64,000 nucleotides of DNA, taken from contig JAEWCQ010000012.1 in assembly GCA_023390555.1 (NCBI GenBank), positions 20,147-84,146 of the forward strand. The letters are read 5' to 3'. The notes beneath the pieces were generated by a model. The model did no database searches. It was not told the origin of the DNA and saw nothing but the letters and a program-made list of their open reading frames with translations. The stretch's first letter is position 1. Each line of letters begins with the position of its first letter. Below are positions 1 through 8,283 of the stretch, piece after piece. A program made the translations under genes and the position numbers. This DNA is from Bacillota bacterium. Its GTDB lineage: Bacteria; Bacillota; Clostridia; Lachnospirales; Lachnospiraceae.

Positions 1-651
1 ATGTTTGCAAGTGCTGTCATTGCCGTTAATACAGATGTCATCAAAGATGACATCACAAGCTATTCCGATCTGCTGAATTCCGCCTATAAAGATCAGCTGG
101 TTGTAATTGAAGATTCCCGTGCAATGCTTGCCATGGCTGCAATGGCAACCGGACATGATGTAAACGATACTTCTGATGAAACGTTAAGTGATATTAAAGG
201 TTATATGGAAGAACTTGTTCCTAACATTCATGCTTATAACGGAGACAGTCCTAAGACCTTAATGATCAACGGCGAATGCCCAATCGGACTGATCTATGGT
301 GCCGAAGCAGAGCTTGCCCATGAAGAAAATCCTGCCATTGTCGGAATCTATCCGGAAGAGGGCGTTTACATGGGTGCAGATGTCATGATGGTTACGGCAG
401 ATGCGGGCAACAAGGACAATGCTTATGAACTGATGAATTACATTCTCGACGGGGATGTCAGTGCAAGCATTTCCGAAATTTTCCCATACATCAATCCGAA
501 TAAGGCAGCTGTGGAAATTCTGGGTGAAGATTACCAGTCCAACGAGCTGAAAAACCCTTCCGAAGATGTTATGAAGAGAGCCTGCACGTTAAAGGATATC
601 GGCGATGATACAAGTAAACTGGTTGATATCTGGACAGAAATCAAAAATTAA
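1..651 (+). CDS. potD: Polyamine ABC transporter substrate-binding protein, C-terminal part (5' end outside window)
   Basis: This is the C-terminal lobe of an extracellular solute-binding protein of the spermidine/putrescine type, which captures polyamine outside the membrane and hands it to the PotABC importer. The visible 216 codons read straight in from the window edge, so the ATG at position 1 is an internal methionine; the signal peptide and N-terminal lobe are missing. The sequence has the family's features: a hinge-region stretch ending GECPIGLIYG, and a C-terminal helical part with DNAYELMNYILDG. The assignment is supported mainly by the potA, potB and potC genes that follow. The exact ligand (putrescine or spermidine) cannot be told from this half. 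Confidence 0.85.
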   Translation: MFASAVIAVNTDVIKDDITSYSDLLNSAYKDQLVVIEDSRAMLAMAAMATGHDVNDTSDETLSDIKGYMEELVPNIHAYNGDSPKTLMINGECPIGLIYGAEAELAHEENPAIVGIYPEEGVYMGADVMMVTADAGNKDNAYELMNYILDGDVSASISEIFPYINPNKAAVEILGEDYQSNELKNPSEDVMKRACTLKDIGDDTSKLVDIWTEIKN

Positions 652-658
652 GAAACGG

Positions 659-686
659 GGGAGTGATGCAGATCTGTATCACTCCC
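659..686 (+). promoter_or_regulatory. Hairpin between potD and potA
   Basis: The 9-base arms GGGAGTGAT (659-667) and ATCACTCCC (678-686) pair perfectly around a 10-base centre that contains the self-complementary CAGATCTG. No T-run follows, so it is not a classic terminator. A stable hairpin just after a binding-protein gene is a common way to protect that part of the mRNA and keep the binding protein in excess over the transporter. That role is inferred here. Confidence 0.4.
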
Positions 687-707
687 ATTTACTAAGGAGG
701 ATTGCAA

Positions 708-1853
708 ATGGATCAAGATATTATGGTACGTATCGAAAAGGTCAACAAATTTTACAATGAAAACCACGTCGTACATGATCTGGATATGGACATCAAACGA
801 GGTGAATTTCTGACACTGCTCGGACCGTCCGGCTGCGGCAAGACCACGACCCTGCGTATGATCGCCGGATTTGAAATACAGACGAACGGCACCATTCTGG
901 TTGAAGGAGACGACGTAAAAAATACGGAAGCTTACCATAGAGAGGTAAATACCGTATTTCAGAATTATGCATTGTTTCCGCACATGACGATTTATGAAAA
1001 TATCGCCTTTGGTCTTACGATTAAAAGGACAAACAAAAAAGAAATAAAAGAACGGGTACTTGAAATGCTGGAGCTTGTTCAGCTGCAGGGCTTTGAAAAC
1101 CGGAGACCGGATCAGCTTTCAGGCGGTCAAAAACAACGTGTGGCAATCGCCAGAGCCCTGATCAACCGTCCGAAAGTATTATTGCTGGATGAACCGCTCG
1201 GTGCTCTTGATCTGAAATTAAGAAAGCAGATGCAGTTTGAATTAAAGCGGTTGCAGCGGAAGCTGAATATTACCTTTATCTATGTTACGCATGATCAGGA
1301 AGAAGCACTGACCATGAGTGACCGGATCGGTATCATGCATGAGGGCCGTCTTGAGCAGCTGGCTCCGCCAAGAGAAATCTATGAAAAACCAAAATCGAAG
1401 TTTGTAGCGGACTTTATCGGCGAATCCAACATCTTCTATGGGGTTGTGTCCGGTCAGAATCAGACAGAGGCCGCAATCAGCCTTGAAAACGGCTATGTGA
1501 CAGCCGGCCTCACCGATGAAGTATCGGTAAATGACAATGAGATTGTCTATGTCTCCGTCCGTCCCGAAAATATGAAGCTTTCCCTTTCTACGGTATCGGG
1601 CTTTGCACTGGAGGGGATTGTAAAAGAGCATGTTTTTACCGGCAATCTGAATAAGACAATTGTCCTCCTTGCAAATGGAAGTGAAATTAAGGTGAATACG
1701 CTTCTGAAAGAACAGCTCTTTCCGCTTGAGAGCACCGTACATCTTTTCTGGGAAAAAGAGGATTCCGTGATAATCAAGACCATGAGCGATTCCGTATTTC
1801 AGACTGTCGACAATCCGGTGATGACAGGAGGGACTGCCAATGAAGAACAATAA
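708..1853 (+). CDS. potA: Spermidine/putrescine ABC transporter ATP-binding protein
   Basis: PotA is the cytoplasmic ATPase that powers polyamine import through PotB and PotC. The N-terminal ABC domain shows Walker A GPSGCGKTTT near residue 40, the signature LSGGQKQRVAIARAL, and Walker B VLLLDEPLGALD. A C-terminal TOBE-type beta domain of about 140 residues follows (SVRPENMKLS onward). I place the start at the ATG at 708, seven bases after AAGGAGG; a TTG six bases earlier is in frame but worse placed. The length (381 aa) is normal for PotA. It overlaps potB by 14 bases, consistent with translational coupling. Confidence 0.93.
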   Translation: MDQDIMVRIEKVNKFYNENHVVHDLDMDIKRGEFLTLLGPSGCGKTTTLRMIAGFEIQTNGTILVEGDDVKNTEAYHREVNTVFQNYALFPHMTIYENIAFGLTIKRTNKKEIKERVLEMLELVQLQGFENRRPDQLSGGQKQRVAIARALINRPKVLLLDEPLGALDLKLRKQMQFELKRLQRKLNITFIYVTHDQEEALTMSDRIGIMHEGRLEQLAPPREIYEKPKSKFVADFIGESNIFYGVVSGQNQTEAAISLENGYVTAGLTDEVSVNDNEIVYVSVRPENMKLSLSTVSGFALEGIVKEHVFTGNLNKTIVLLANGSEIKVNTLLKEQLFPLESTVHLFWEKEDSVIIKTMSDSVFQTVDNPVMTGGTANEEQ

Positions 1854-2700
1854 AAAATTCAACCTGGCAAAATGGATCATGGTTCTGCCGATTTCCCTCT
1901 GGATGCTGCTGCTTGTAGCCATTCCGCTGATGATTGTGATTGTCATCAGCTTTATGCATAAAGGAACCTATGGCGGCGTAAAAGCCGGATTTACAGTTCA
2001 GAATTACATCAGTGTCTTTTCCGCCACTTATCTGGACGTATTTTTGAAGTCCTTTCTCATTGCCTGTGCGGTAACACTGATCTGCCTGCTGATTTCCTAT
2101 CCCTTTGCATATTTTATTGCACAGAAAAGCTCCGTGAAAAAGACGATATTTATGGGCATGGTCATGGTTCCATTTTGTATCAGTTCCTTAATCCGCTTAT
2201 TCAGCTGGATCAATCTGCTGCGAAAAGACGGTATGCTCAACCAGTTCCTGTTGTCCATCGGACTGATAAAGTCTCCGATCCAGATGGTATATAATCAGAC
2301 CGGAGCCATGATCGGACTTGTCTATATGCTGCTGCCGTTTATGATACTGCCGCTTTACAGTTCAATTGAAAAGCTGGATAAAAGCCTGCTTGAAGCCTGC
2401 AGTGATCTTGGGGCCAATCCGGCCGTCACATTTTTAAAGGTAACTCTGCCGCTGACGAAACCGGGTATCTTCGCAGGTTCCATCATGGTCTTTATTCCTT
2501 CACTGGGGCTCTACTTTGTAACCGATCTCCTGGGCGGCAGTAAGACTGTCTTAATCGGTAATCTGATCAAGAATCAGTTTATTACTGCCCGTGACTGGCC
2601 TATGGGATCGGCACTTGCCGTATTCCTGATTATCATCACGCTTGTGCTCGTCGGAATCTATCAGAAGTCCGGCGGAAACATGGATGATCTTGGCATATAA
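1840..2700 (+). CDS. potB: Spermidine/putrescine ABC transporter permease
   Basis: PotB is one of two inner-membrane permease subunits of the polyamine importer. It has about six hydrophobic segments, the first at roughly residues 13-36. The cytoplasmic EAA loop that docks on PotA is visible as EACSDLGANPAVTFLKVTLP in the second half. The start at 1840 follows GGAGGG and lies inside the end of potA. Length 286 aa is usual. The order A-B-C is the standard pot arrangement. Confidence 0.92.
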   Translation: MKNNKKFNLAKWIMVLPISLWMLLLVAIPLMIVIVISFMHKGTYGGVKAGFTVQNYISVFSATYLDVFLKSFLIACAVTLICLLISYPFAYFIAQKSSVKKTIFMGMVMVPFCISSLIRLFSWINLLRKDGMLNQFLLSIGLIKSPIQMVYNQTGAMIGLVYMLLPFMILPLYSSIEKLDKSLLEACSDLGANPAVTFLKVTLPLTKPGIFAGSIMVFIPSLGLYFVTDLLGGSKTVLIGNLIKNQFITARDWPMGSALAVFLIIITLVLVGIYQKSGGNMDDLGI

Positions 2701-2714
2701 AGGAGGAAAACCCC

Positions 2715-3518
2715 ATGAGAGAGAGAAAACAACATGCAGGAATCCTGTTAAAAAATTTTTACATCGCACTGGTGCTTTTGTTTATTTATCTGCCAATGTT
2801 TCTTGTGATTATCTTTTCTTTTAATACATCAAAAATGAATATTGTTTTTGAGCATTTTACGCTTCAGTGGTATGGGACTTTCTTCCAGAACAGAACTTTG
2901 ATGGATTCCCTCTGGAATTCACTGGTCGTGGCCGTTGTTACAACGCTTGTAGCTACCGTGATTGGAACAATCGGTGCGGTCGGAATGTCAAAATATAATT
3001 TCCCACTGAAAAAGCTCATTGACAAACTGCTCTATATCCCCATTGTAATACCGGAAATCGTATTAGGCGTCGCTTTGCTGTGCATCTATTCCTTTTCCAA
3101 TATTACACTTGGTTTAGTAAGCATCATTCTGGCACATGTGACTTTCTGCATCCCGTTCGTTGTTATCACGGTTCGTGCGAGACTGAGCGGATTTGACAAG
3201 AATCTGGAAGAGGCTGCAATGGATCTTGGTGCAAACCGGTTTCTGACTTTTATCAAAGTCACACTGCCGCTCATTATGCCGGGTGTGTTGTCGGGTGCAA
3301 TGCTTTCCTTCACCTTATCCTTAGATGATGTCATCATCAGCTTTTTCTGCAGCGGTCCCGGAAGTACGACCTTGCCGCTTAAAATTTTATCAATGGTAAA
3401 AACGGGTGTGACACCGGAGGTAAATGCACTTTCCACTGTAATCATGTTTGTCATCATCCTGGTCATCAGTCTCAGCACAGGTGTACAGGTAAAAAAATTA
3501 AAAAGAAAATCATATTAA
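2715..3518 (+). CDS. potC: Spermidine/putrescine ABC transporter permease
   Basis: PotC is the second permease subunit. It has an N-terminal membrane helix at about residues 14-35, further helices, and the EAA loop EEAAMDLGANRFLTFIKVTL at about residues 165-184. The start follows AAGGAGG with a normal spacer. The C-terminus is short and basic (KKLKRKSY). It is 14 bases downstream of potB and 18 bases upstream of the PII gene, so all of these are probably on one transcript. Confidence 0.92.
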   Translation: MRERKQHAGILLKNFYIALVLLFIYLPMFLVIIFSFNTSKMNIVFEHFTLQWYGTFFQNRTLMDSLWNSLVVAVVTTLVATVIGTIGAVGMSKYNFPLKKLIDKLLYIPIVIPEIVLGVALLCIYSFSNITLGLVSIILAHVTFCIPFVVITVRARLSGFDKNLEEAAMDLGANRFLTFIKVTLPLIMPGVLSGAMLSFTLSLDDVIISFFCSGPGSTTLPLKILSMVKTGVTPEVNALSTVIMFVIILVISLSTGVQVKKLKRKSY

Positions 3519-3536
3519 ATCAGGGAGGAAACGAAA

Positions 3537-3887
3537 ATGAAAGAAATCGTTTTAATTATCAGACCGGAGAAATTAGAAGAAGTAAAGACTATCTTAGACA
3601 ATAACCAGTACGGCGGTCTCACAATCTCAAGTGTTATGGGCTGCGGTTCACAAAAAGGACAGATGGAACATGCCATCAATGAGATTAAGGGCATGAAAAC
3701 TGTGATTAACCTGCTGCCGAAAATCCGCGTGGAAGTTGTCGTATCGGACAATCATGTCGAGGATCTGATTCTGGAACTATGCGAAAAATTAAGAACCGGA
3801 CACGTCGGTGACGGAAAACTCTTCATTCGTGATATAGAGCAGACCGTCCGTATCCGTACCGGAGAAAGGGGAGACCGTGCTCTATGA
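3537..3887 (+). CDS. PII-family signal protein (GlnB/GlnK-like) in the polyamine operon
   Basis: PII proteins are trimeric sensors of ATP/ADP and 2-oxoglutarate that bind and regulate transporters or enzymes. This 116-residue protein has the PII fold signature: N-terminal beta strand KEIVLIIRPEKLEEV, a T-loop region around residues 37-55, the B-loop TGHVGDGK at 87-94 and the C-loop RIRTGERG at 105-112. The T-loop differs from classic GlnB: position 51, the uridylylated tyrosine in enteric PII, is Lys here, and there is no nearby YRGAEY-like motif. It overlaps the following amidohydrolase gene by 4 bases (ATGA). Its place behind potABC suggests that it controls polyamine uptake or use, which is inference. 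Confidence 0.88.
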   Translation: MKEIVLIIRPEKLEEVKTILDNNQYGGLTISSVMGCGSQKGQMEHAINEIKGMKTVINLLPKIRVEVVVSDNHVEDLILELCEKLRTGHVGDGKLFIRDIEQTVRIRTGERGDRAL

Positions 3888-5515
3888 GAAGCAAAGCTGA
3901 CCTGATTTTAAAAAGCAGTGCGATTTACACCGGATTCGGTCATCTGACCAGCGGAATTGTCACTGTGTTTGATTCTAAAATACAATATGTTGGAAGTGAT
4001 GCGGTATTGGAAGAATTTTTATCCGAAGATACCACTTTCATCGATCTGAAAGACCAGCTGATCATTCCTGGCCTTCACGATGCCCATATGCATTTCTACA
4101 TGGCTTCTTTTTATAATTCTCCATTCATCTATGTGAAGAATAATCAGACCAGTGAAAAACAATGCGTGGAGGAACTTGCTGTGCAGGCCGGAAAGATTTC
4201 GAAGGACCGGTGGCTCATCGGTGCCGGATGGTATCACAATCTCTGGGATAATCCGGTGCTTCCGACGAAACATTCTCTGGATGCGGCATACCCCGACAGA
4301 CCTGTCTGCATGGTGTCCTGTGACTGTCATACCCTTTGGTTCAACAGTGCCGGATTAAAGCTGGCCGGATTGGACAACGACAGTGTACCTCTGGAAGACG
4401 CCCGTTATGACCGGGATGAAAGCGGGGACCTGACCGGAACAGTCCATGATGCGGAAGCTTCCAGACTGATACAAAAAGTTTATTCTTTCACCGCACAAGA
4501 GGAGGATTCGGCTTATCGGAAGTTTATCCGGAAAGTCAACGCCTATGGAATTACCTCTATCTGCGATATGTCCATGATGCCTCTTCCGGGAGCTGATTTC
4601 ATCCGTGAGGATATTTACGAACGGCTCTTGGAAAATGGTGAGCTGACCGTTCGCATCAACATGTTCCCGACACTGATGGAGGATTTATCCAGACCGTTTG
4701 AACTGCGCGAAAAATACCGTGATTCCATGCTGCAGTGCAACGGTGTCAAACAGTTTTTTGACGGTGTATCCTGCTGCCATACGGCACTTCTGACAGAACC
4801 ATATACGAATGCCTACTACCCAGGTGACTGCGGAAGTACGGCTATTCCTCCCGAACAGATGGAACAGCTTGTTCATAAAGCGCATGCGCATGATTTCAAT
4901 ATACGTGTCCATACCATTGGGGATCGCGCAATTCATCTTTTGCTGGATTATATGGAAGAAGCACAGCAGTTATACGGGAAAAAGCCATATCTGCACCATA
5001 CACTCGAACATCTGGAAAATATTTTACCGGAAGATCTTGAGCGATTCAAGGAATTACAGGTGATTCCTTCCGTGCAGCCGCCTCATCCGCTGATTGACCC
5101 GGAAGGTGTCTACCGGGATCTTGGCACGGAACGGGTGCAGCTGATGTGGGCATTTCGAACCATGCTCGATACGGGAGCACAGCTTGCCTTTGGAACGGAC
5201 TGCCCGGTATCGGATATCAATCCGTTTGAATCTTTGTATAATGCGGTGACCAGAAAAGACGCACATACACATCTTCCGGAAAACGGATGGCTTCCGAAAG
5301 AGTGCGTAACCGTAGAAGAAGCTCTGGATGCCTATACCTTCGGGGCGGCGTGTGCCGCCGGCAGAGGCCATGAAGTGGGTGCACTCGCTGTCGGAATGCT
5401 TGCGGATATTACGGTGCTCGATCACAATATCCTGACGGAAGAAGACTCGGAAAAACTGCTGGATACACATGCCGTTTTAACCGTCGTCAACGGACAAATC
5501 GTATACCGCGCATAA
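3884..5515 (+). CDS. YtcJ-type metal-dependent amidohydrolase
   Basis: This 543-residue protein is a member of the amidohydrolase superfamily, YtcJ/Amidohydro_3 branch. The start of the catalytic barrel has the metal-binding HxH in GLHDAHMHF (about residue 65), there is an internal loop with GAGWYHNLWD, a later metal histidine in RVHTIGDRAI, and the catalytic Asp in AFGTDCPVSD. The C-terminal strand region closes the second small beta domain (DITVLDHNILTEE). Substrates of YtcJ-like enzymes are mostly unknown. The polyamine context suggests an N-acyl or cyclic amine compound, but this is only a guess. It is translationally coupled to the PII gene. Confidence 0.87.
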   Translation: MRSKADLILKSSAIYTGFGHLTSGIVTVFDSKIQYVGSDAVLEEFLSEDTTFIDLKDQLIIPGLHDAHMHFYMASFYNSPFIYVKNNQTSEKQCVEELAVQAGKISKDRWLIGAGWYHNLWDNPVLPTKHSLDAAYPDRPVCMVSCDCHTLWFNSAGLKLAGLDNDSVPLEDARYDRDESGDLTGTVHDAEASRLIQKVYSFTAQEEDSAYRKFIRKVNAYGITSICDMSMMPLPGADFIREDIYERLLENGELTVRINMFPTLMEDLSRPFELREKYRDSMLQCNGVKQFFDGVSCCHTALLTEPYTNAYYPGDCGSTAIPPEQMEQLVHKAHAHDFNIRVHTIGDRAIHLLLDYMEEAQQLYGKKPYLHHTLEHLENILPEDLERFKELQVIPSVQPPHPLIDPEGVYRDLGTERVQLMWAFRTMLDTGAQLAFGTDCPVSDINPFESLYNAVTRKDAHTHLPENGWLPKECVTVEEALDAYTFGAACAAGRGHEVGALAVGMLADITVLDHNILTEEDSEKLLDTHAVLTVVNGQIVYRA

Positions 5516-5532
5516 GAACCGTTACACGGTTC
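5516..5532. terminator. Small hairpin between convergent genes
   Basis: GAACCG (5516-5521) and CGGTTC (5527-5532) form a 6-bp stem with a 5-base loop in the 15-base gap between the convergent amidohydrolase and aguB genes. It has no T-run on either side, so it is at best a weak two-way terminator. Confidence 0.3.
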
Positions 5533-6385
5533 AATGCGTTAGCAATGTCTGATACATTTCCGGTCTGCGGTCCCGGTAAACGCCCCAGGAACGGCGTATG
5601 TCACGAAGCTCATCCAAATCAAATTGAGCCGTGATTACGCCCTCCTGTGTGCGATCCAGCTGTTTTACCATACCTCCTGTCTCATCTGTGATAAACGAGG
5701 TTCCGTAAAATGTCATCGAAGAATTCTCTTCTGTTTCCGTCCCTACGCGATTTGAGGCAATGACCGGCATAATATTTGCCGCAGCATGTCCCTGCATAGT
5801 GCGCTGCCAGTGCGGCTGGGAGTCCTTTTCCAAAACCGGCTCCGAACCGATTGCCGTTGGAAAGAACAACAGCTCCGCGCCCAGAAGTGCCAGACTTCTT
5901 GCTGTCTCCGGAAACCACTGATCCCAGCAAATTCCGATTCCGATTTTTCCATATCTGGTATTCCATACCTGAAACCCGGTGTCTCCGGGTGTAAAATAAA
6001 ATTTTTCCTCATAACAGTGTCCATCCGGAATATGTGTCTTACGATATACCCCGAGGATACTTCCGTCTGCATCGATTACGGCAATCGAATTAAATGCCGT
6101 ATTCCCGTTTGCTTCATAAAAACTGACAGGCAACACCACCTGTAATTCTGCCGCCACTTTTTGAAAATGCCGGATTGCAGGATTGTCCTGCGTGCGCACG
6201 GCCAGATTCAGATACTCATATTTTTCCTGCTGGCAGAAATAGGGTGCTTCAAATAACTCCTGCAGCAAAATAATGTTTGCCCCTTCCGCCGCTGCCTGCC
6301 GCACCAGCCGGTCTGCCTTTTTCAATGTTTCTTCCCGATTCCAGCTGCACGACATCTGCGTTGCAGCCACGATTACGTTTCTCAT
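5531..6385 (-). CDS. aguB: N-carbamoylputrescine amidase
   Basis: AguB hydrolyses N-carbamoylputrescine to putrescine, CO2 and ammonia, the second step from agmatine. It is a carbon-nitrogen hydrolase (nitrilase fold) with the catalytic triad visible as Glu43 (LLQELFEAPYF), Lys116 (YRKTHIPDG) and Cys153 (GIGICWDQWFPE). The CWDQWFPE context is typical of the carbamoylputrescine branch. Length 284 aa is normal. The start follows AAGGAGG, 3 bases after the aguA stop, so the two genes form a tight operon. Confidence 0.93.
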   Translation of the reverse strand: MRNVIVAATQMSCSWNREETLKKADRLVRQAAAEGANIILLQELFEAPYFCQQEKYEYLNLAVRTQDNPAIRHFQKVAAELQVVLPVSFYEANGNTAFNSIAVIDADGSILGVYRKTHIPDGHCYEEKFYFTPGDTGFQVWNTRYGKIGIGICWDQWFPETARSLALLGAELLFFPTAIGSEPVLEKDSQPHWQRTMQGHAAANIMPVIASNRVGTETEENSSMTFYGTSFITDETGGMVKQLDRTQEGVITAQFDLDELRDIRRSWGVYRDRRPEMYQTLLTH

Positions 6386-6388
6386 TGT

Positions 6389-7495
6389 CTATTCCTCCTT
6401 GCCATACTTTGGTATCTGCTGTGTGATACAGTGAATATTCCCGCCTCCGAGAAGAATCTCTCTTGCATAAATCTGAATAACTTCCCGTTCCGGGTATAAT
6501 TTCTGCAATGCTTCTTTTGCCGGCAGATCCATCGGATCGTGAAACCCGGGCATGATAACCGCTCCATTGCAGATATAGTAGTTCACATAGGAACCGGCCA
6601 AACGGTCACCGGCCTTTCGCGGCTTTGTTCCTGCCTTTACCTCCACGCCACCGCTTTCTTCTTCTGTGATTGTAATCGGAGCAGGTATATGCAGTCTGCA
6701 GACCTCCAGCTTTCTGCCCCTGGCATCTGTTTCAGATGAGAGTATCTCATAACAGCTTTTGGAAAATTCATACTGCCTGTCAGTCTGATCGTCTGTCCAT
6801 GCCAGTGCCACGATACCCGGCTTTACAAAACAGCAGATATTATCCACATGCTCATTTGTCTCATCCAGATAGATGCCGTGCTTTAACCAGATGACCTTTT
6901 CCACATTGAGATAGTCCATCAGATACTGTTCGATCTGCTCCTTGCTTAAATCGGGGTTACGCCCTTCACTCAGCAGACATGCCTCCGTTACAATTGCGGT
7001 TCCTTCTCCGTCCACATGGATGGAACCGCCTTCCAATACGAAATCATCCAGATGATAGCAGTCTGCCTGTTCCAATTCGCACATTTTCTCTGCAATCTGA
7101 TAATCCTTGTCCCACGGGTAATACAAGCCGTCAACGAGTCCTCCCCATGCATTAAACGCCCAATCCACACCGCGGATCTCTCCAGCCTCGCTTTTTACAA
7201 AGGTCGCACCGCAGTCCCTGACCCAGGAATCATCATTTGACATCTCTATGACTCTTACATAGTCCGGAAGCATGCTCTTTGCATTTTGATATTGATGTTC
7301 GCTGACCAGCATAGTCAGCGGCTCCTGTTTCCCAATGGCAGCAGCCACCTGGGCAAAAACTTTCTGCGCAGGTTCTCCCCTCTGTCTCCAGTTATCCGGC
7401 CGCTCGGGCCATATCATATAGGTTCCCGCATGCGGCTCAAATTCACCCGGCATATGGAATCCATCCTGCTTTGGTGTTGTATCCAACCGTCTCAT
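6389..7495 (-). CDS. aguA: Agmatine deiminase
   Basis: AguA converts agmatine to N-carbamoylputrescine and ammonia, feeding AguB. It belongs to the peptidyl-arginine-deiminase-like guanidino-modifying family. Diagnostic stretches are the N-terminal GFHMPGEFEPHAGTYMIWP, the WVRDCGATF motif, the EGGSIHVDGEG block, and the catalytic Cys356 in GGGNIHCITQQ near the C-terminus. The start at 7495 (MRRLDTTPKQDGF) is chosen because ACAGGAGG lies just upstream; an in-frame ATG 48 bases further up has no such site. Length becomes 368 aa, as in known enzymes. Confidence 0.94.
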   Translation of the reverse strand: MRRLDTTPKQDGFHMPGEFEPHAGTYMIWPERPDNWRQRGEPAQKVFAQVAAAIGKQEPLTMLVSEHQYQNAKSMLPDYVRVIEMSNDDSWVRDCGATFVKSEAGEIRGVDWAFNAWGGLVDGLYYPWDKDYQIAEKMCELEQADCYHLDDFVLEGGSIHVDGEGTAIVTEACLLSEGRNPDLSKEQIEQYLMDYLNVEKVIWLKHGIYLDETNEHVDNICCFVKPGIVALAWTDDQTDRQYEFSKSCYEILSSETDARGRKLEVCRLHIPAPITITEEESGGVEVKAGTKPRKAGDRLAGSYVNYYICNGAVIMPGFHDPMDLPAKEALQKLYPEREVIQIYAREILLGGGNIHCITQQIPKYGKEE

Positions 7496-7738
7496 TGCTC
7501 TACCTCCTGTACTTTCACGGTCTGCAAAAAAGAAGCAGTGCACGGTTGTCCCATGCAGCTGCTCCTTTGCAATTTTTCTTTTTGTATCTTGTTTAATATA
7601 GCTATTTTAAATTAATTTTTTGCTGTTTACAATGTCACAGATTGACCATTTTGTTGGTCCAATATCTGTTTTATGCTTATATTTAATTATTTACAGCCAT
7701 CATTATGTCACATTTTTTACTCTTTCTTCCCCTCTGTC
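7496..7738. promoter_or_regulatory. Intergenic region aguA / spmB with repeats
   Basis: This 243-bp AT-rich gap precedes aguA (minus) and follows spmB (minus), so it should hold the aguAB promoter and any regulator site. TGTGACAT (minus strand) occurs twice as a direct repeat, at 7632-7639 and 7705-7712. Between them ATTGACCA (7641-7648) pairs with TGGTCCAAT (7655-7663) with one bulge. I cannot identify a convincing -35/-10 pair. Confidence 0.35.
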
Positions 7739-8263
7739 TTACATCATACCCGCAAGCATGATACTGGCAATGACACCTGCAATCGTGGTCAGTAATGCTC
7801 CCGGCAGTGTAAAACGCGTTTTTGTAACTTTCGCTGTCATAAAATAAATGGACATCGTATAAAAAATCGTCTCTGTAGAACTTAGCATGATGGAAGCTGC
7901 CATGCCCAGAAACGAATCTGTTCCATACTGTTTATAAAGATCGAGCAGCAGTCCGGTCGCCGCCGAGGAAGAAAACATCTTAACTATGGTAAGCGGCAGC
8001 AATTCTGAAGGGAAGCCGATCTTATCCGTAGCAAGAGCAAGTAAGTCCGAAAAGAAATCTAAAAAGCCTGACGCACGCAGAATTCCCACCGCCACCATCA
8101 GACCTATCAGCGTCGGCATAATTTCCAGCACCGTTTGAAAACCGTCCTTTGCACCCTGAATAAAATCGTCATATACCTTCTGCTTTTGTAAAAGTCCATA
8201 TCCGACAATGCAGAATATAAAGATAGGAATGAACGCATCTGATAAGAACAGCAGAAATTTCAT
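7739..8263 (-). CDS. spmB: Spore maturation protein B
   Basis: SpmB and SpmA are membrane proteins needed for normal spore core dehydration in Bacillus, with nucleoside-recognition (Gate) domains. This 174-residue protein is strongly hydrophobic and has the family features YGLLQKQKVYDDFIQGAKDG, LMVAVGILRASG and SSTETIFYTMSIYF. I choose the start at 8263 (MKFLLFLSD), preceded by GAGGG; upstream extension overlaps spmA and is not SpmB-like. It lies 20 bases after spmA. Its presence supports a spore-forming host. Confidence 0.9.
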   Translation of the reverse strand: MKFLLFLSDAFIPIFIFCIVGYGLLQKQKVYDDFIQGAKDGFQTVLEIMPTLIGLMVAVGILRASGFLDFFSDLLALATDKIGFPSELLPLTIVKMFSSSAATGLLLDLYKQYGTDSFLGMAASIMLSSTETIFYTMSIYFMTAKVTKTRFTLPGALLTTIAGVIASIMLAGMM

Positions 8264-8283
8264 CGATACACCCTCATTTAAAC

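Noticed and set aside
1..3. ATG at the very first base as a true start of potD
   Set aside because: The frame is already in the middle of a binding protein; signal peptide and N-lobe are missing and no ribosome site can be seen.
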